Source of the DNA: Ipomoea triloba
Taxonomy: Eukaryota > Streptophyta > Magnoliopsida > Solanales > Convolvulaceae
DNA: 64,000 nt
Direction of reading: 5' to 3'
Assembly (NCBI RefSeq): GCF_003576645.1
Contig: NC_044918.1
Location: forward strand, 21,682,587-21,746,586
The notes below the pieces were generated by a model that saw only the letters and a list, made by a program, of their open reading frames with translations, searched no databases and was not told the DNA's origin. This document shows positions 1 through 11,898 of this stretch, piece by piece. Each line of letters opens with the position of its first letter. Position 1 is the first letter of the stretch. The position numbers and the translations under genes are program-made.

Positions 1-699
1 CAATGATATAAATTGCCCGTAAGCAAAGGATTGACCATTCAATACATGGAGTGTATATTGTAGAGTTGTACTAAACATTTATGAGGATTATCATTTCGTT
101 TTCTGTTTTATAGAGTATTGATTCATCATTAATTTTAGAAATAGTTAATTTCTTTCTTCTCTTTTTCTTTCTATTCTACACAATCAATATAAGTTACGTT
201 GTGGAAGTATATACTTCAATTTTAGGAATGAGATGATGAGTCCTCACGCCCAATGGAGTAAATGTAGCTTTTTCAGTGGGTTTATTATTTTCAATTTTGG
301 CCCCCCAACAATAGGGTCGGTTTTTTTATTTGCGGGACCCTATGTTAGTAATTAAATGTGGTCCTATCAAAATATAAATATACTGCAAATTGAAGAAAAT
401 TGCAAAAAGAAAAATGCAAAAAATTTAATTTTGGACCAATATAATCACGAATACATAGGCCAGGATTGGACTAGGGCCCCCAAATTTTGAAGTCCTGTGC
501 GGTTGCGCGTCTTACACACCCTAAAATCCGGCCCTGCCCACACATTTAGTACATATAACTATCAAATTATACATTGTCACATTATTTGATCTTTTTGATC
601 AATTTTCTAGCCAATCTCAATATAGGAATCTTTCACATGACAATCATGTTAATTATTTGAATTTGAATAACATTTAGAATATACAATTGAATATAGTGT
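1..699. other. Non-genic AT-rich flank
   Basis: No open frame of note. The stretch around 420-540 (C-rich tracts, ending in a CCGGCCCTGCCC-type motif) resembles the end of a decayed DNA transposon, but I could not find a partner end. Confidence 0.4.
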
Positions 700-1237
700 T
701 GTTATGAAGAGTCATTTCCATTTTTGGTCCTACTGTTATTGGGGCATTGCCAATTTTAGTCCACTTAATTAATTTTTGCCACATTATAGCCAGTCTTATT
801 TAGTTCTTGCCATTTTTAGTCCACCGTTAAAATTTTCGTCAAATGGTCGTCCAAAACAGGGGTATTTTTGGTCTTTTATGCTTTGGTCATCTCCTTAACC
901 CTTTGTAGTGGTTTTCCTTACACATTTTCATCCAATGAAGAGGTCCGACGGAAGCCATGTGAGCCACATTACAAAGCCATGGCTTTCGCTGGACCTCTTC
1001 ATTGGATGAAAATGTGTAAGGAAGACCACTACAAAGGGTATAGGAGATTATCAAAGCATGAAAAGACCAAAATAGCCATATTTTGGACAGTTATTTGACG
1101 AAAATTTTAACGGTGGACTAAAAGTGGCAAGAACTAAATAAGACTGGCCGTAATGTGGCAAAAATTAATGAAGTGGACTAAAATTGGCAATGCCCCAATA
1201 ACAATAAGACAAAAAATGTAAATGACTCTGTTATGAA
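700..1237. mobile_element. Mutator-type foldback MITE with 9-bp target duplication
   Basis: The element occupies 709-1228 (520 bp). Its two halves are inverted copies of each other for roughly 250 bp per arm, meeting near 965. The outer ends read GAGTCATTT on both strands. It is flanked by a perfect 9-bp direct repeat, TGTTATGAA, at 700-708 and 1229-1237. Long inverted arms plus a 9-bp target duplication are the known signature of non-autonomous Mutator-like elements. A 76-aa open frame across the centre (868-1098) is a by-product of the palindrome and not a gene. Confidence 0.9.
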
Positions 1238-1454
1238 CTTATCATTAGTATTGATGATGATCAGACAAAATTGACCAATAATTGATTGAAATGACCAAAT
1301 TGTGACAAGAATTTATAGTCATGAACCAAAAATGAAAAAAAAAATATTATAAATCAAATTAAAATTGAAAGAAGTATAATAGTTAAGAGACCAAAAGTGA
1401 TATACACTCTTTCCTAAATGTAAACCCACCGTGCGTAGGAGCTCGGAGGGAGAG

Positions 1455-1500
1455 GGGGGGCGCGGGGGGGGGGGGNNNNNNNNNNNNNNNNNNNNNNNNN
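1455..1500. other. Assembly gap (25 N) preceded by a poly-G run
   Basis: Positions 1476-1500 are N. The bases just before are almost pure G. This is a sequence-quality feature, and the neighbouring bases should be trusted less. Confidence 0.98.
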
Positions 1501-1628
1501 CTATCACGTACTCCGATCCACAATTGAGTTTCTTAACTTTGACATACAGTAATCTTTTGGTGATAAATTCTAGGCTTTCTAATTGACTAATCACTTATGA
1601 TTCAAAATTCACTCTCTTCTCCTTAAAA

Positions 1629-1674
<46 letters not shown>

Positions 1675-1804
1675 GTTAAGGAGAAGAGAGTGAATTTTGA
1701 AATCATAAGAGTGATTAGTCAATTAGAAAGCCTAGAATTTATCACCAAAAGATTACTGTATGTCAAAGTTAAGAAACTCAATTGTGGATCGGAGTACGTG
1801 ATAG
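1501..1804. repeat. Near-perfect palindrome around a 44-base G run
   Basis: The left arm 1501-1626 is the reverse complement of 1676-1804 apart from a few one- or two-base indels. The centre is a run of 44 G at 1629-1672. The left arm starts exactly at the end of the N gap. The indel-type differences and the homopolymer point to a fold-back read or gap-filling artefact, but a real hairpin cannot be excluded from sequence alone. Confidence 0.85.
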
Positions 1805-2857
1805 ACGACGTTGTTAGGTTCCATCCACCACAATCCGTGCGCAACCCTATATATTAGGCAAATTATACGGTGGACCGGGTTCACATTATAATATAGAACA
1901 TAACATGAATAAATGTTTATTTTTAATATATTAAATAACGTTCATTATTTGATAGTATATCAAATAATATAAATGAACTTTTAAATAATAAATATTTAAT
2001 ATATTAAAAAGGATACTTTTAATATATTAAAAATGTACATTATATCAATGGTTGATTTTATAAGACGAACTATGGCCATGATATAATAATTTTATATATT
2101 CTGTCCTCTACCATTAGTATTTTCCTGTATATTTATATTTTCAAGATTCCATCACTTCCAGCGTCACCCCAACCCCAAAGGTGAATCTCAGCCTCACGTC
2201 AAATTATTCTTCCCAAAGTTCACTTCTGGACAGAAATACATGGAATACCACCTTTTATACTATTTTCTTTTTAATGTGAAACGTGTAACTCTACTCAACA
2301 TTTGACTTTTAAATTTTGTATACACTTTCTTTTGCAATTTATTTTCTTTAAAAAATCAATCACTCTATATTAATATTTTTATCAAGGGATAAACCTTGCT
2401 CATGTATAATAATCCACAAATTACATATAAGAAAGACAAATTGTACTAAAAAATTTTGTTAGCAAAAATTATGCCCCATTCACTTACCAACTCCTTTTAA
2501 AGCAACACATATATTTTAATATTATGTGTCTTTGTTGTATTTTTAATGTACTATGAAGAGATAACTGCATGTACTTTAGAGCTAGATGATGAGATAATTG
2601 CTCTTAACTATATTACAAAATTATCCTTATTTAATTGAGAAGTCAATTATTCTCTTAATTAAAACCCAGGTGCTCAACCAGTCCAATAAGGCAGACTTGG
2701 CCCAAGTCAGACATTCAGTTGTACGCCCTTGGTGCCCCTCGCTCGTGTGTCTGGCGTCAGTAGGTGGTGGGGTTGGTGTGTGATGTGGGTCACAAACGAG
2801 TTGTTCCCTTTGGAGCCCCTGCAAAGGTTCCTCCTTGGTGGGGCGATGAAACTTTAT
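1805..2857. other. Non-genic AT-rich sequence
   Basis: I see no coding signal. Short open frames at 2598-2824 on both strands overlap each other and match no family I recognise. Confidence 0.5.
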
Positions 2858-3900
2858 TTGAGCTATATTTTACCCACTATTTGACCCCGTTTGGTGCATA
2901 TTTTGGTGTGTGTAATGAGAGTTTTCGGCTAAATAGTGTGTTTTGTTTATACTCTGTAGTTCACCAAATTACACCACCAAGAGGAAAACGAAGCAATTGG
3001 AGCAAAAATGAGTTGATTTGGATCAAATAATACATTGAAAAGAAGCGAAAAGACATTTGGAAGCATCCCAAGAAGAAAAAGTGTAAATTGGAGTAAAGTC
3101 AAAGTCGTGGCATGAAGTCAATCGTGCACACGGGCGTTGGCACGTCCATGCGAGCTCCGCGCAAGCACACTACTTTATGCACAGGTGTCAACACGCCCAT
3201 GCTACATCCATATCCACAGATGCGTGCCGACAGACCCGTACACCAAAGCCTACTCTGCAATATGAAAGGGCGATTTCGATTGACAGATAGATCTTAAAAG
3301 AAAGTAACAAAGAGAGGCAATAGCAGTCTGAATTTAGCTTAAAATTTACGTTTTATTGTAGGATTTCATTTCTAGACTTGAATTTTACTCTTTAGAGCTT
3401 AGATTATTGTATTTCTACATTTTGGATCCTTCAAGGATCAAGGATTCGCTCTCTGATCTATTCAAACTAAGTTTGATTGGTCATCTTATTTTACAACTTT
3501 ATGTTTATTTACTTTGATATATTTGTGCTTTTAGTTTGTATGATGTGTGAGTAGTTTTACTTGGGTTTGGATTAAGAGTTACATGAGAGTTTTTAAACCT
3601 ATTTCATATCTATTGCATAATAGGGATAAAACTCAATCTAAGATTCTTTGTATTGTGATATTGCTTTGTATTCTTATGTTGAATATGTGAGGCCTAACAT
3701 CTTTAATTGTTAAGTTATGTGCGAAGTGACTATTTTAATCCCTCATGAGATATTATTTTACTACTAATATGTCACTTAATATAGTGACAGATTCGGTTAT
3801 TCAAGTACTAAACTCGCAACTTTACGCATAACTTAGGGATTAAAGATGATAACCCATATAATTCAAGAATTAAGTATGAGCCACAAATATAAGTAGAGGA
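2858..3900. mobile_element. Possible LTR-retrotransposon remnant
   Basis: A GC-richer block at 3110-3260 with repeated CACGGGCG/CACGCCC-like words, followed by a T-rich transcript-leader-like stretch, resembles the LTR of Ty3/Gypsy elements. No terminal repeats, primer-binding site or coding frame was found, so the call is weak. Confidence 0.3.
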
Positions 3901-3951
3901 TACAAATATAATTTCCCTAATGTAGTATAATATTTCGACTCAATCTAACAA

Positions 3952-4060
3952 AATTTTGTTTTGTTTTTTTGTTTTGTTTTGCTTTTGTTTTTTTGTTTTT
4001 TTGTTTTTTTGTTTTTTTTTGTTTTTTGTTTTTTTTTTGTTTTGTTTTTTTTTTTTGTTT
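3952..4060 (+). repeat. Poly-T/G simple repeat
   Basis: Low-complexity TTTTG/TTTTTTG tract. The 60-aa open frame here (Phe, Leu and Cys only) is an artefact of the repeat. Confidence 0.95.
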
Positions 4061-4573
4061 CACACTATATATTACAATATAAAAAAAATCATTTTTTATA
4101 GAATATTTTATGTTATCTCACATTCTTGTGACACATGATACCATGCCTTTAAAAAAAACAATTTTATACTTCTTTTGTCTTGACGTATTTGTAACACAAA
4201 AAAATTAATCATTACCATTAAATCATATAAATATATAATTCTAAGAGCATCATCATTAGTAAATTTTAGGAAACATTCTAAGAGCATCATCATTAGTAAA
4301 TTTTAGGTGGTTTTTTATGGTCTTCTTACAAAGTATTAATTTTTTTGTGGGCCTCAATAAAATTTAAAAAATTAAAAAGCAATGATTTTGATGCATGTCA
4401 GGTGCACAGAAACGCTCAACCGAACATGTAAACAACTTTTATTTTTTCTTTGTACTTTTTATTGTCATTTTTTCTTCTATTTTTTCTCTTCCCTCATCAT
4501 TTTCTTTCCTATTTGACGGCATAAAAAACACCAAAAAACTCTTTCCATTAAAAAAAAAACACCAAAAAATCTA

Positions 4574-4892
4574 GGCCATGTTTGGTAAATAATCAGCCTA
4601 TCAGCCAATTTTGATTTATTTGACCACTTTTAGTTGTTTTACTTGGTTAAAAAATTAATATAAGTGTTTGGTTAATAAACTTTTTGTAACTCCAAAATGT
4701 TAAAATTCAAAAGGCTACTCAAAGCAGCCTTTTCAATTAGTTTTTTGAAAAAAGAAATTATATCAAACAACTATCAGCTAACATCTAATTTATCAAACAA
4801 CTTTCTACAATAAGTTAATGTTATTAACAATTCTTACCTTTTAACTCAAACAGCCAACCAAATAAGCTAACCGTGATTTACCAAATAAGGCC
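4574..4892. mobile_element. MITE of the GGCCATGTTTGGTAAAT family, copy 1
   Basis: Ends read GGCCATGTTTGGTAAAT on the left and, reverse-complemented, GGCCTTATTTGGTAAAT on the right. Related copies lie at 40897-41210 and 58917-59213, with recognisable identity across the whole length. Terminal inverted repeats with AT-rich non-coding contents suggest a non-autonomous DNA transposon. No clear target duplication was found for this copy. Confidence 0.75.
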
Positions 4893-5739
4893 GTAGAGTA
4901 ATGAATACAAATAAAAAGTGACAACCGACAAGACATTTAAATATATACACTATTGAAGGCTCTCTCGCTCTTTAAGATTCCATCACTTCCTGCGTCAGCA
5001 TAGTTTAAACAATCGCAAAGGTTAATCTCAGCCTCACATCAAATTATTCCCTCCCATTTAAAAAGTTCACTTGTGGACAAAATGCAATGCCAGATCTCAA
5101 CCCTGTCGTGTTGACCATAAAATGAATGAATAATGACTTTTATGTCTTCGACTTATTGTCGTATTATAAATAATTAGCCGAATCAATGTCAGTAATTGAC
5201 GGATGGTTGGTGGGAGAATAAACTTTTTGGAATTAGAATTTGAGTAAAAACAATGTTTTATGTTGCTTGATTTGTGAAATTTTTTTTAAATAATTCTTCA
5301 TTTTTCATATTTTATGTATCTAGTTCAGTTAACGAAGTTTTATTGGAGTTATTTTTAATTTAAATATTCATAATGTTAAATTTGGTATTAGTATATAAAA
5401 TTTATATAATTAGAAATTACATTAAAAATACGGTTAAACATAAAAAATTAAATTTAAAATAATTAAAAATATTAAAAAATAAACAAAAAATAATAATTTT
5501 CTTGATTAATTAATTAACCAGACTATATACATAACATTTAAAGTTGAACATTAAATATTACAAATAAGGATCCTTGAAAATTATTTTCATGCATTTTTTA
5601 AAGAAAAATCTAGGTTAAGGTTTTTTTTTTCTTTTTATTTTTTCGTTTAATTAATCTTCAATTGATTATTTATCACAAAACTCAATTTTTTAATTATAAT
5701 TTTGCATTATTTGAAATGCAGTAGGTCATATTTAAAAAA

Positions 5740-6025
5740 TAACTATCAAATTCTTACTAATTAAAATCTAATGATTTTTTTATATATTAATCCAATATAT
5801 AATGTCTACAAATATTATTATAAGAATATAAGAAAATATATGGTGGATGCATGTGCATGGTAAAGGTAATTAAAAAGATAATAGAAGTTATAACAGTAAG
5901 GCAAGGGTTTTTTTTATCCAAAAAATTGTATACTACAACTCTAAAAACACAATGTACAAAATGGTTAACATTAAAAATATGGACATAAATTTTTGATTGA
6001 GATTTATTTTGTTTTAGATTACCAC
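5740..6025. repeat. Dispersed repeat shared with 61430-61725
   Basis: About 280 bp closely matches 61430-61725 in the same orientation, including the words ATATAATGTCTACAAATATT and GGTGGATGCATGTGCATGG. The other copy sits just inside a Helitron-like 3-prime end, so this is probably an internal fragment of the same Helitron family. No Helitron terminus is evident beside this copy. Confidence 0.7.
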
Positions 6026-6272
6026 ACAAAAAAGATGAAATAGATAACCCAACATAGATACTGATCATATCACTCATGTAAATATATAGTGTTCATGCAA
6101 TCATGCTGATAAACCTCTTATAAATAATTGCATATTCTTTTACGTATAAAATATACACAGTAAAAGTAAAGAGAGGAGACAAGGGAAATAGAGAGAGAAA
6201 AGAATCATTTTATTATCAATCATTCATTTTAATATATATACAGGGTATAAAAAAAAGTTCTAGTAAATTAAG

Positions 6273-7770
6273 AGGGGTGTATTAAATCATGATTTTTATA
6301 GACTTTTATAAAATTTAAAAGTTTGAATGTATTCAATTCAAACTTCTTTTATAAAATTTAAAAGTTTGAATGTATTCAATTCAAACTTTTAGAGAATCTT
6401 TAAATGTCAGACAGTATTCAATCAAGATTTAATTTTTAAAGAGTCTTTAAAAGTTGGGTGATATTCGATTAAGATTTTTAAAGAGTTTTTAAAAGTTATG
6501 TGGTATTCAAAAAGTTATGAATTTGTGTAGACTTTTTAATTTTAGAACTTTTGCAATTTTTTCCTTCCCAAATATAAATAGTTGAAATCTAGTCCACAAC
6601 TTCAAGATTTCAAAATTTTCTTTATACCAACTCTGAAGGTTTTCTCTCTCTATTTAAAGTTTAAACTCTATTTTTTTCTTACTATTTAAACTTTATACAC
6701 CTTATACCTAAATTTAATAAATTATTTTTTCTTCATTATCCTATATTTTCTTAACACCTAAACTCTACCAATTTTTCTCTCTCCTATACTTTACAATCTT
6801 CCTCAACAAATTTGGAATAATATTATTTTTACTTCATTATTGCTTGCATATTTTGAGTTTTTAATTCTTTTCTACGAACTTTTTATTGCTAACTTCTGAT
6901 TAAACATTTTCTACGAACTATTTCCCTAACTTTTAAACTTTCTCTAAGAACTTTTTCTCCATAAATACATGAACAAAGCAAAATTTTCATCTATCACCTT
7001 CAAATATTTACTATATGTTTCATAATATTCATATAAATACTTGTATATTTTAATTTTTATTATTTTTATGTTTATATTCGTACTATTTTTTTTAAACAAC
7101 ATATTCTTACGAATAGCGAACTACTGCACCTTGTTGTTGTTCGCAATCCCAAATTGCTATTGCAAATAATAGCTCTTTGATTGACACCTAACAGTATATC
7201 AAATATTATTTTTTGTATATAGTATTAATATTATATATGTATATGTATATAGATATATATTTTATGCAACTAGTTATTATATTTTTAAATATTTCATGTG
7301 ACCAATTCTATTACTATAAATTTTAGTTTACAATATTGTTATAAATTTCTTATGAAATAGTTTTTTTTTTTTTGTTGATGCTTATTAATACTATATAATA
7401 ATTAGCATATAAGTCTCACCATACTATGGATAAAAATAATAATGTTAATGTGGATGAAGAACTATATAATGAAAAGAATTTTATGATGTACTATAACAAG
7501 TTTTGTAAGAAAATTTTTTAAAAAATAAGAATCGAAATCATTGAAAGTTTGTAAGGATGTATTCAATTTAGAATTTCAATGACTTTTGTAGACTTTTTAA
7601 AATAAAAAGTCCATAAAAGTTTATGAATGTTTTTTATATAAACTTTTATAGAGTCTTACAAAGTTTTAAAAAGTTTTGAACGACTATTTGAAAGTCAATA
7701 AAAATTTATTAAAATCTATCATTCTTGAAGTTTTTAAAAGTCTACAAAAGTCATGATTGAATACACTCCT
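6273..7770. mobile_element. 1.5-kb non-autonomous DNA transposon with inverted ends
   Basis: The left end AGGGGTGTATTAAATCATGA and the right end (reverse complement AGGAGTGTATTCAATCATGA) are inverted repeats that continue imperfectly for more than 100 bp as AAAGTCTATAAAAGT-like words. A 3-bp direct repeat AAG flanks the element (6270-6272 and 7771-7773). A roughly 55-bp unit is tandemly repeated at the left end (about 6300-6390). There is no transposase frame. A 3-bp duplication fits a PIF/Harbinger or CACTA class, but AAG is not the usual PIF target, so the superfamily is open. Confidence 0.65.
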
Positions 7771-7925
7771 AAGAAGTCTATGAAACTGAAGAAATTTACA
7801 TTAAAAAATTAAATAATGTTAGCCTTTATTTATTTATAACCATAGAGAGTGCATCCTTTTAATAGATGTATTAACATTCATCATGCACTCTATGTTTATA
7901 TTATTTAATTTGTTTTTATATGATT

Positions 7926-8039
7926 TGACTCTATTAGTATAGAGTCTTTCTCAACCTACTGAGACGTACTCGAATCTATCCCTTCCATATGGGGTGCAAC
8001 CGAGGCACCGAGTGCCACTAGACCACAAGGTCATTGGCG
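7926..8039 (-). mobile_element. tRNA-derived SINE family A, fragment
   Basis: Matches, on the minus strand, the head (ACCTTGTGGTCTAGTGGCAC-like) and tail (CAGTAGGTTGAGAAAG-like) of a SINE family with eight recognisable copies in this window. The head contains a pol III box-A-like GTGGTCTAGTGGC. This copy is diverged and lacks the poly(A) end. Confidence 0.6.
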
Positions 8040-8607
8040 TAATGTACATAGATATTAAACTGTTGATACATAATCTATTTTCATACATTCTATAGTAGGT
8101 TTATAATGTTCATTCTATTTGTTTATAAATGTAAAATTTAATGTACATAAACATTACATCAGATAATGACTTTATATACTTAAAGATTTATTTTTAATGA
8201 AATGTTTAAAAAATATGTCAATATGATTCTCATTTAAAATATCTCAATTACAAAATTTTGAATGATATATTGTTTACACATTAATTTTTTTTTTACACTA
8301 AGAAAAGGAAAAAAAAATTAAATTAAAAAAAATTTAAGGATAAAAAAATAGAGATATGTTAAGTACATGTAACAACATGAACCTTTAGTTCGTGGAATAA
8401 CTATTGTGCTTTTTGATAGTCAAATTAAATTTCGCTACATTAGAAGTCAAGCTACTATAACAAATTGGGTTAAATTAAATTATGGAAAATGTTTTACACT
8501 CTTACCATTATCTTTTGGGTCACACTTGCGTGAGACCGTCTCACGGATCCTTATTCGTGTGACGGGTCGGGTCGGGTCGAAGCAACATGCAAATGCCATA
8601 CTTATAT

Positions 8608-9392
8608 CACTACAAGAAAAATCGCGAATCGCGACGGACAAATTCCGTCGCGAATCCCGGATTGCGACGGAATCTATTCCGTCGTCTATTGCCTTGTCGT
8701 ATTTCGACAGACGACGGAATAATTCCGTCGCCAAATTCTGCGACGGAATTGGCGACGGAAATAGGTGTCGCGAATTGGCAACCGATATATTCCGTCGCAA
8801 TTCTGTCGCAATTTGGCAACGGAAATTATTATGACGCTAATTCCGTCGCCATATCCGAAACAAATATTCCGTCGCCATATTTTTGTTCCGTCGCAAATAC
8901 CGTTGCAAAAACACGACGGAATTATTTTCCGTCGCGATTTGGTCGTAGTTATTATTACAAATATTCCGTCACAAAATTTATATTTTGTCGCGATTCCGTC
9001 TCAATTTTTGAATTATTTTTAAAATTTTTAATATAAAATTAATATTAATATTTTAAATAGTAATGCCTGTTTTTAAATTATTAATAGAAAACTACAATAA
9101 TATAAAAGACTATTAATTGTAAAATAATATATAACATAATTTAAAAATATTAGCAATCCACGTTAACTTCAAGTATCAATACATTATCAATCCACATTTA
9201 ATACATAATAATACTAAATTCAAGTCTAAACAACAATGTAATAGTCTTGAAAAACAACAATCCACATGGAAATCAATTGGTTTGAGATGGAGGTGATGAT
9301 GAAGTACCCGCTCTCCCGCCATCAATAGCATCAAGTCGTTGTTGCATAACGAGAATAGTAGCCTTCAAACTCTGAATTTCATCTTGTACATA
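8608..9392. mobile_element. Deleted CACTA (En/Spm) transposon
   Basis: Starts with the canonical CACTACAAGAAAAAT terminus at 8608, followed by about 400 bp of subterminal repeats built on GACGGAAT/ATTCCGTCGC in both orientations, which is typical of CACTA ends. Comparison with the uninterrupted copy of the host element at 9720 shows the insertion point and a 3-bp TAT duplication (605-607 and 393-395 within the respective kilobases). The right terminus is degenerate (only CTTGTA is recognisable). Length is about 785 bp, so it is a deletion derivative. Overlapping open frames in 8406-9036 are artefacts of the repeats. Confidence 0.85.
9273..9391 (-). pseudogene. C-terminal tail of a CACTA-associated transposase
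   Basis: Read on the minus strand, about 37 residues form a short coiled-coil-like segment (DEIQSLKATILVMQQRLDAI) followed by a Gly/Ser/Pro-rich tail ending SQTN and a TGA stop at 9273. This kind of ending is common in plant CACTA transposase-associated proteins. The rest of the gene is gone because the element is internally deleted. The assignment rests on position inside the CACTA element more than on strong motif evidence. Confidence 0.45.
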
Positions 9393-9634
9393 TATGTGCA
9401 AATTTCATACTTATATGCTCAATTATAATACTAATCAAGAATACAATTTTTGTTACTTATAAGAGAAAAAAGTAATACATTTTTCATAATAAGTAATGTT
9501 GACAAGTGCCCCTTACTTATATGGGAAAATATAATACTTTTGAGAGAAAATGTAATACTTTTAAATCGAAATGTAAAAGTATTGTATTTTCCCTTAAAAG
9601 TATTACATTTACCTTTATAAGTTACAAAAATTTT

Positions 9635-10080
9635 AGGGTCACACTTGTGTGAGACCGTCTCACGGATCCTTATTCGTGAGACGGGTCGGGTCGAGTCAAA
9701 GCGTCATGCAAATGTCATACTTATATGTGCAAATGTCATACTTATATGCTCAAATATAACACTAATCAAGAATACAATTTTTGTTACTTATAAGAGAAAA
9801 AATAATACATTTTTCATAATAAGTAATGTTGACAAGTGTCTCTCACTTATAAAGGCAAATATAATACTTTTGAGGAAAAATGTAATACTTTTAAATCGAA
9901 ATGTAAAAGTATTGTATTTTCCTTAAAAGTATTATATTTGTCCTTATAAGTAACAAAAATTTTATTCCTGATTAGTATTGCATTTGAGCATATAAGTATG
10001 ACATTTGTGCATATAAGTGTCATGTTTGCATCTTGACCCGACCTGACCCGTCTCATAATGAGACGGTCTCACACAAGTTT
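9635..10080. mobile_element. Foldback element copy 2, complete
   Basis: Left arm begins AGGGTCACACTTGTGTGAGA and contains GACCGTCTCAC and GACGGGTCGGGTCGAG. The right arm is the inverse, ending GAGACGGTCTCACACAAGT. Between them AT-rich words such as AAATATAATACTTTTGAG also pair with their inverse. Length about 445 bp, with no coding capacity. Confidence 0.8.
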
Positions 10081-11898
10081 TTGTCGTATATAAATATTTA
10101 CTATATATAGAATACCGAGCGTATATAAAGCTTCACTATATATAGAATACATATATGTCCTTAAGGTTTATCTTTCAAAATGCTTACCATAGGGGTTGGA
10201 GATGGATCTTCGTAGAATGCTTGAGGATGTCAGGGATAACATTCAAAGCGTGCGTTTTTAGTATAGCGTAGGAACTTAGCTTCCTCTTGGGCTTGTCCCT
10301 CTCCTTGATAAGTTCTAATTAATTTAACATTGGATCAAATGAAAACATACTTTTTAGGAGATCACTAAGAACCAATTTTAGTCTTATATTTTAAAAAAAT
10401 GAACAGGTCAGATTAAATATTTTTTAAATGCAGTGATATTTTTGTAATTACATCAATTATACTGTGCAACTTTTAACACTATATTGTGCACTTTTAGGAT
10501 TTTCTATTAATGCACATTATGATATTAAAAAGTTCACGGAAAAATATTAAAAATTGCACTTTGCAAAATGCGCAAGTGCAGTGCACTTAGAGTTTAAATT
10601 TTAGAGTTTATGAATGAGTTTTATTTGGTTTAAGGGTTCACTTTTTTCTGTTTAGGATTTAGCATTTACGATTTAGATTTAAAATTTAATTTTTCCATTG
10701 ATATTTTAAAAATTATCTAGAAATGCACATTATGTTGTTAAAAATGCACAATATTGTGTTAAAAGCTGCACGTTAAGTTGACAATAATTACAATAATGCC
10801 ATCCACATCCAATCCACTAATGGAGGATTTTCACTAAGTGGATCCTTAGCTTGCTCATCCCTAATCACCATTTGAAAATATAATTTTATAAAAAAAAAAT
10901 TCTTAAATTAAAGTCTAAAGAAATTCTGAACTTACATGTGATCTGGCACAAGAACCTTCAAAGAGCATAAATTGAAAGTTCACAAACAAGGATAATGAAC
11001 CCCTTGAAAGTGTATATAAAGTTTAACTATATATAGAAAACCTATATGTCCATAAGGCTTATCTTTCAAAATTGGTTACGTCAAAGACTTAAAATAGGAT
11101 ACTTTGTTTGGTGACTTAGGTTTTCTAAATAAAGAAAATAAAATGTAAAGTAATTGCAATTTGCAAATAAGTTCGAAGAAATTTAACACCTTATAATATT
11201 GTATAGCCATTAACACTTGAAATTTTTTTACATCTTCAAGACCGATATCAAACTTTCTCAACTAAAACTTAAAATTTGATGATGTAAGGATTCGTTTTGT
11301 TCGCAGAAAATATTTTAGGAGGAAAAGAATTGAGAAAGTAATTACTATGAAGATGAATTTCATTGTTTGGTTAGTGGAAAAAAAAATTATTGGGCATATT
11401 GGTTTCATTGTTTGGTTGGATTTGGAATTGTAAGGAATAACGAGTATAAAGACCTATATACCCCTACAAAATAATAAAAGTAATAGCACTCAAAGAAAGA
11501 ACAACAAGGGTAAAATTATCAAGCCTCTACTTCAATGTTTCTTCCCAACTCTCATGGAAAACAGTCTCATGTCCTACTAAAGATTTTGTTTTCCTCAAAT
11601 GTGAGAATTTATTTTTCAATAGAAAATGAATTTTATAAATCGGACACCAGAAAACAACATTTTCTTTCACTCTAAGAAAAAATATTTTCTATAAATTTTT
11701 TTTTTCATCTAACCAAACATCCCCTAAGGTTTTTAATTCAAAGTAATATTTAGTACAAATTTTGTCTGAATGTGATGGGTCCGGGCTAAGGATTTTGGGT
11801 ACAAATCAATAAGTGAAATGGGTTGGTAAAACCTAGAAGATGAGGCAAAAGCCCAAGATAGTGCATGGAATTCTAAGGAGTATTCCTAAGGTCCAATC
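10081..11898. other. Non-genic, decayed repeats
   Basis: No gene. About 10318-10850 has TGCACATTATG/TGCACAATAT words in both orientations and may be a diverged foldback element. About 11290-11730 resembles the repeat at 59640-60160 (TGTTTGGTTGGAT words) and is likely another MITE remnant. Confidence 0.4.

Larger units (their letters stand above)
8517..9637. mobile_element. Foldback element, partial copy 1, split by a CACTA insertion
   Basis: The sequence starting GGGTCACACTTGCGTGAGAC at 8517 is repeated at 9635. Copy 1 runs 8517-8607, is interrupted by a CACTA element, and resumes at 9393. It lacks the right inverted arm that copy 2 (9635-10080) has. The two copies lie in direct tandem, so a partial duplication of the foldback element, followed by the CACTA insertion, explains the arrangement. 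Confidence 0.75.

Noticed and set aside
868..1098. 76-aa open frame
   Set aside because: It lies across the centre of a palindromic Mutator-type element and shows no family pattern.
1319..1594. 91-aa minus-strand frame
   Set aside because: It reads through the N gap and the poly-G artefact.
3956..4138. 60-aa frame rich in Phe and Cys
   Set aside because: Product of a TTTTG simple repeat.
8406..9036. Several overlapping frames on both strands, up to 149 aa
   Set aside because: They are translations of CACTA subterminal repeats in both orientations, not genes.
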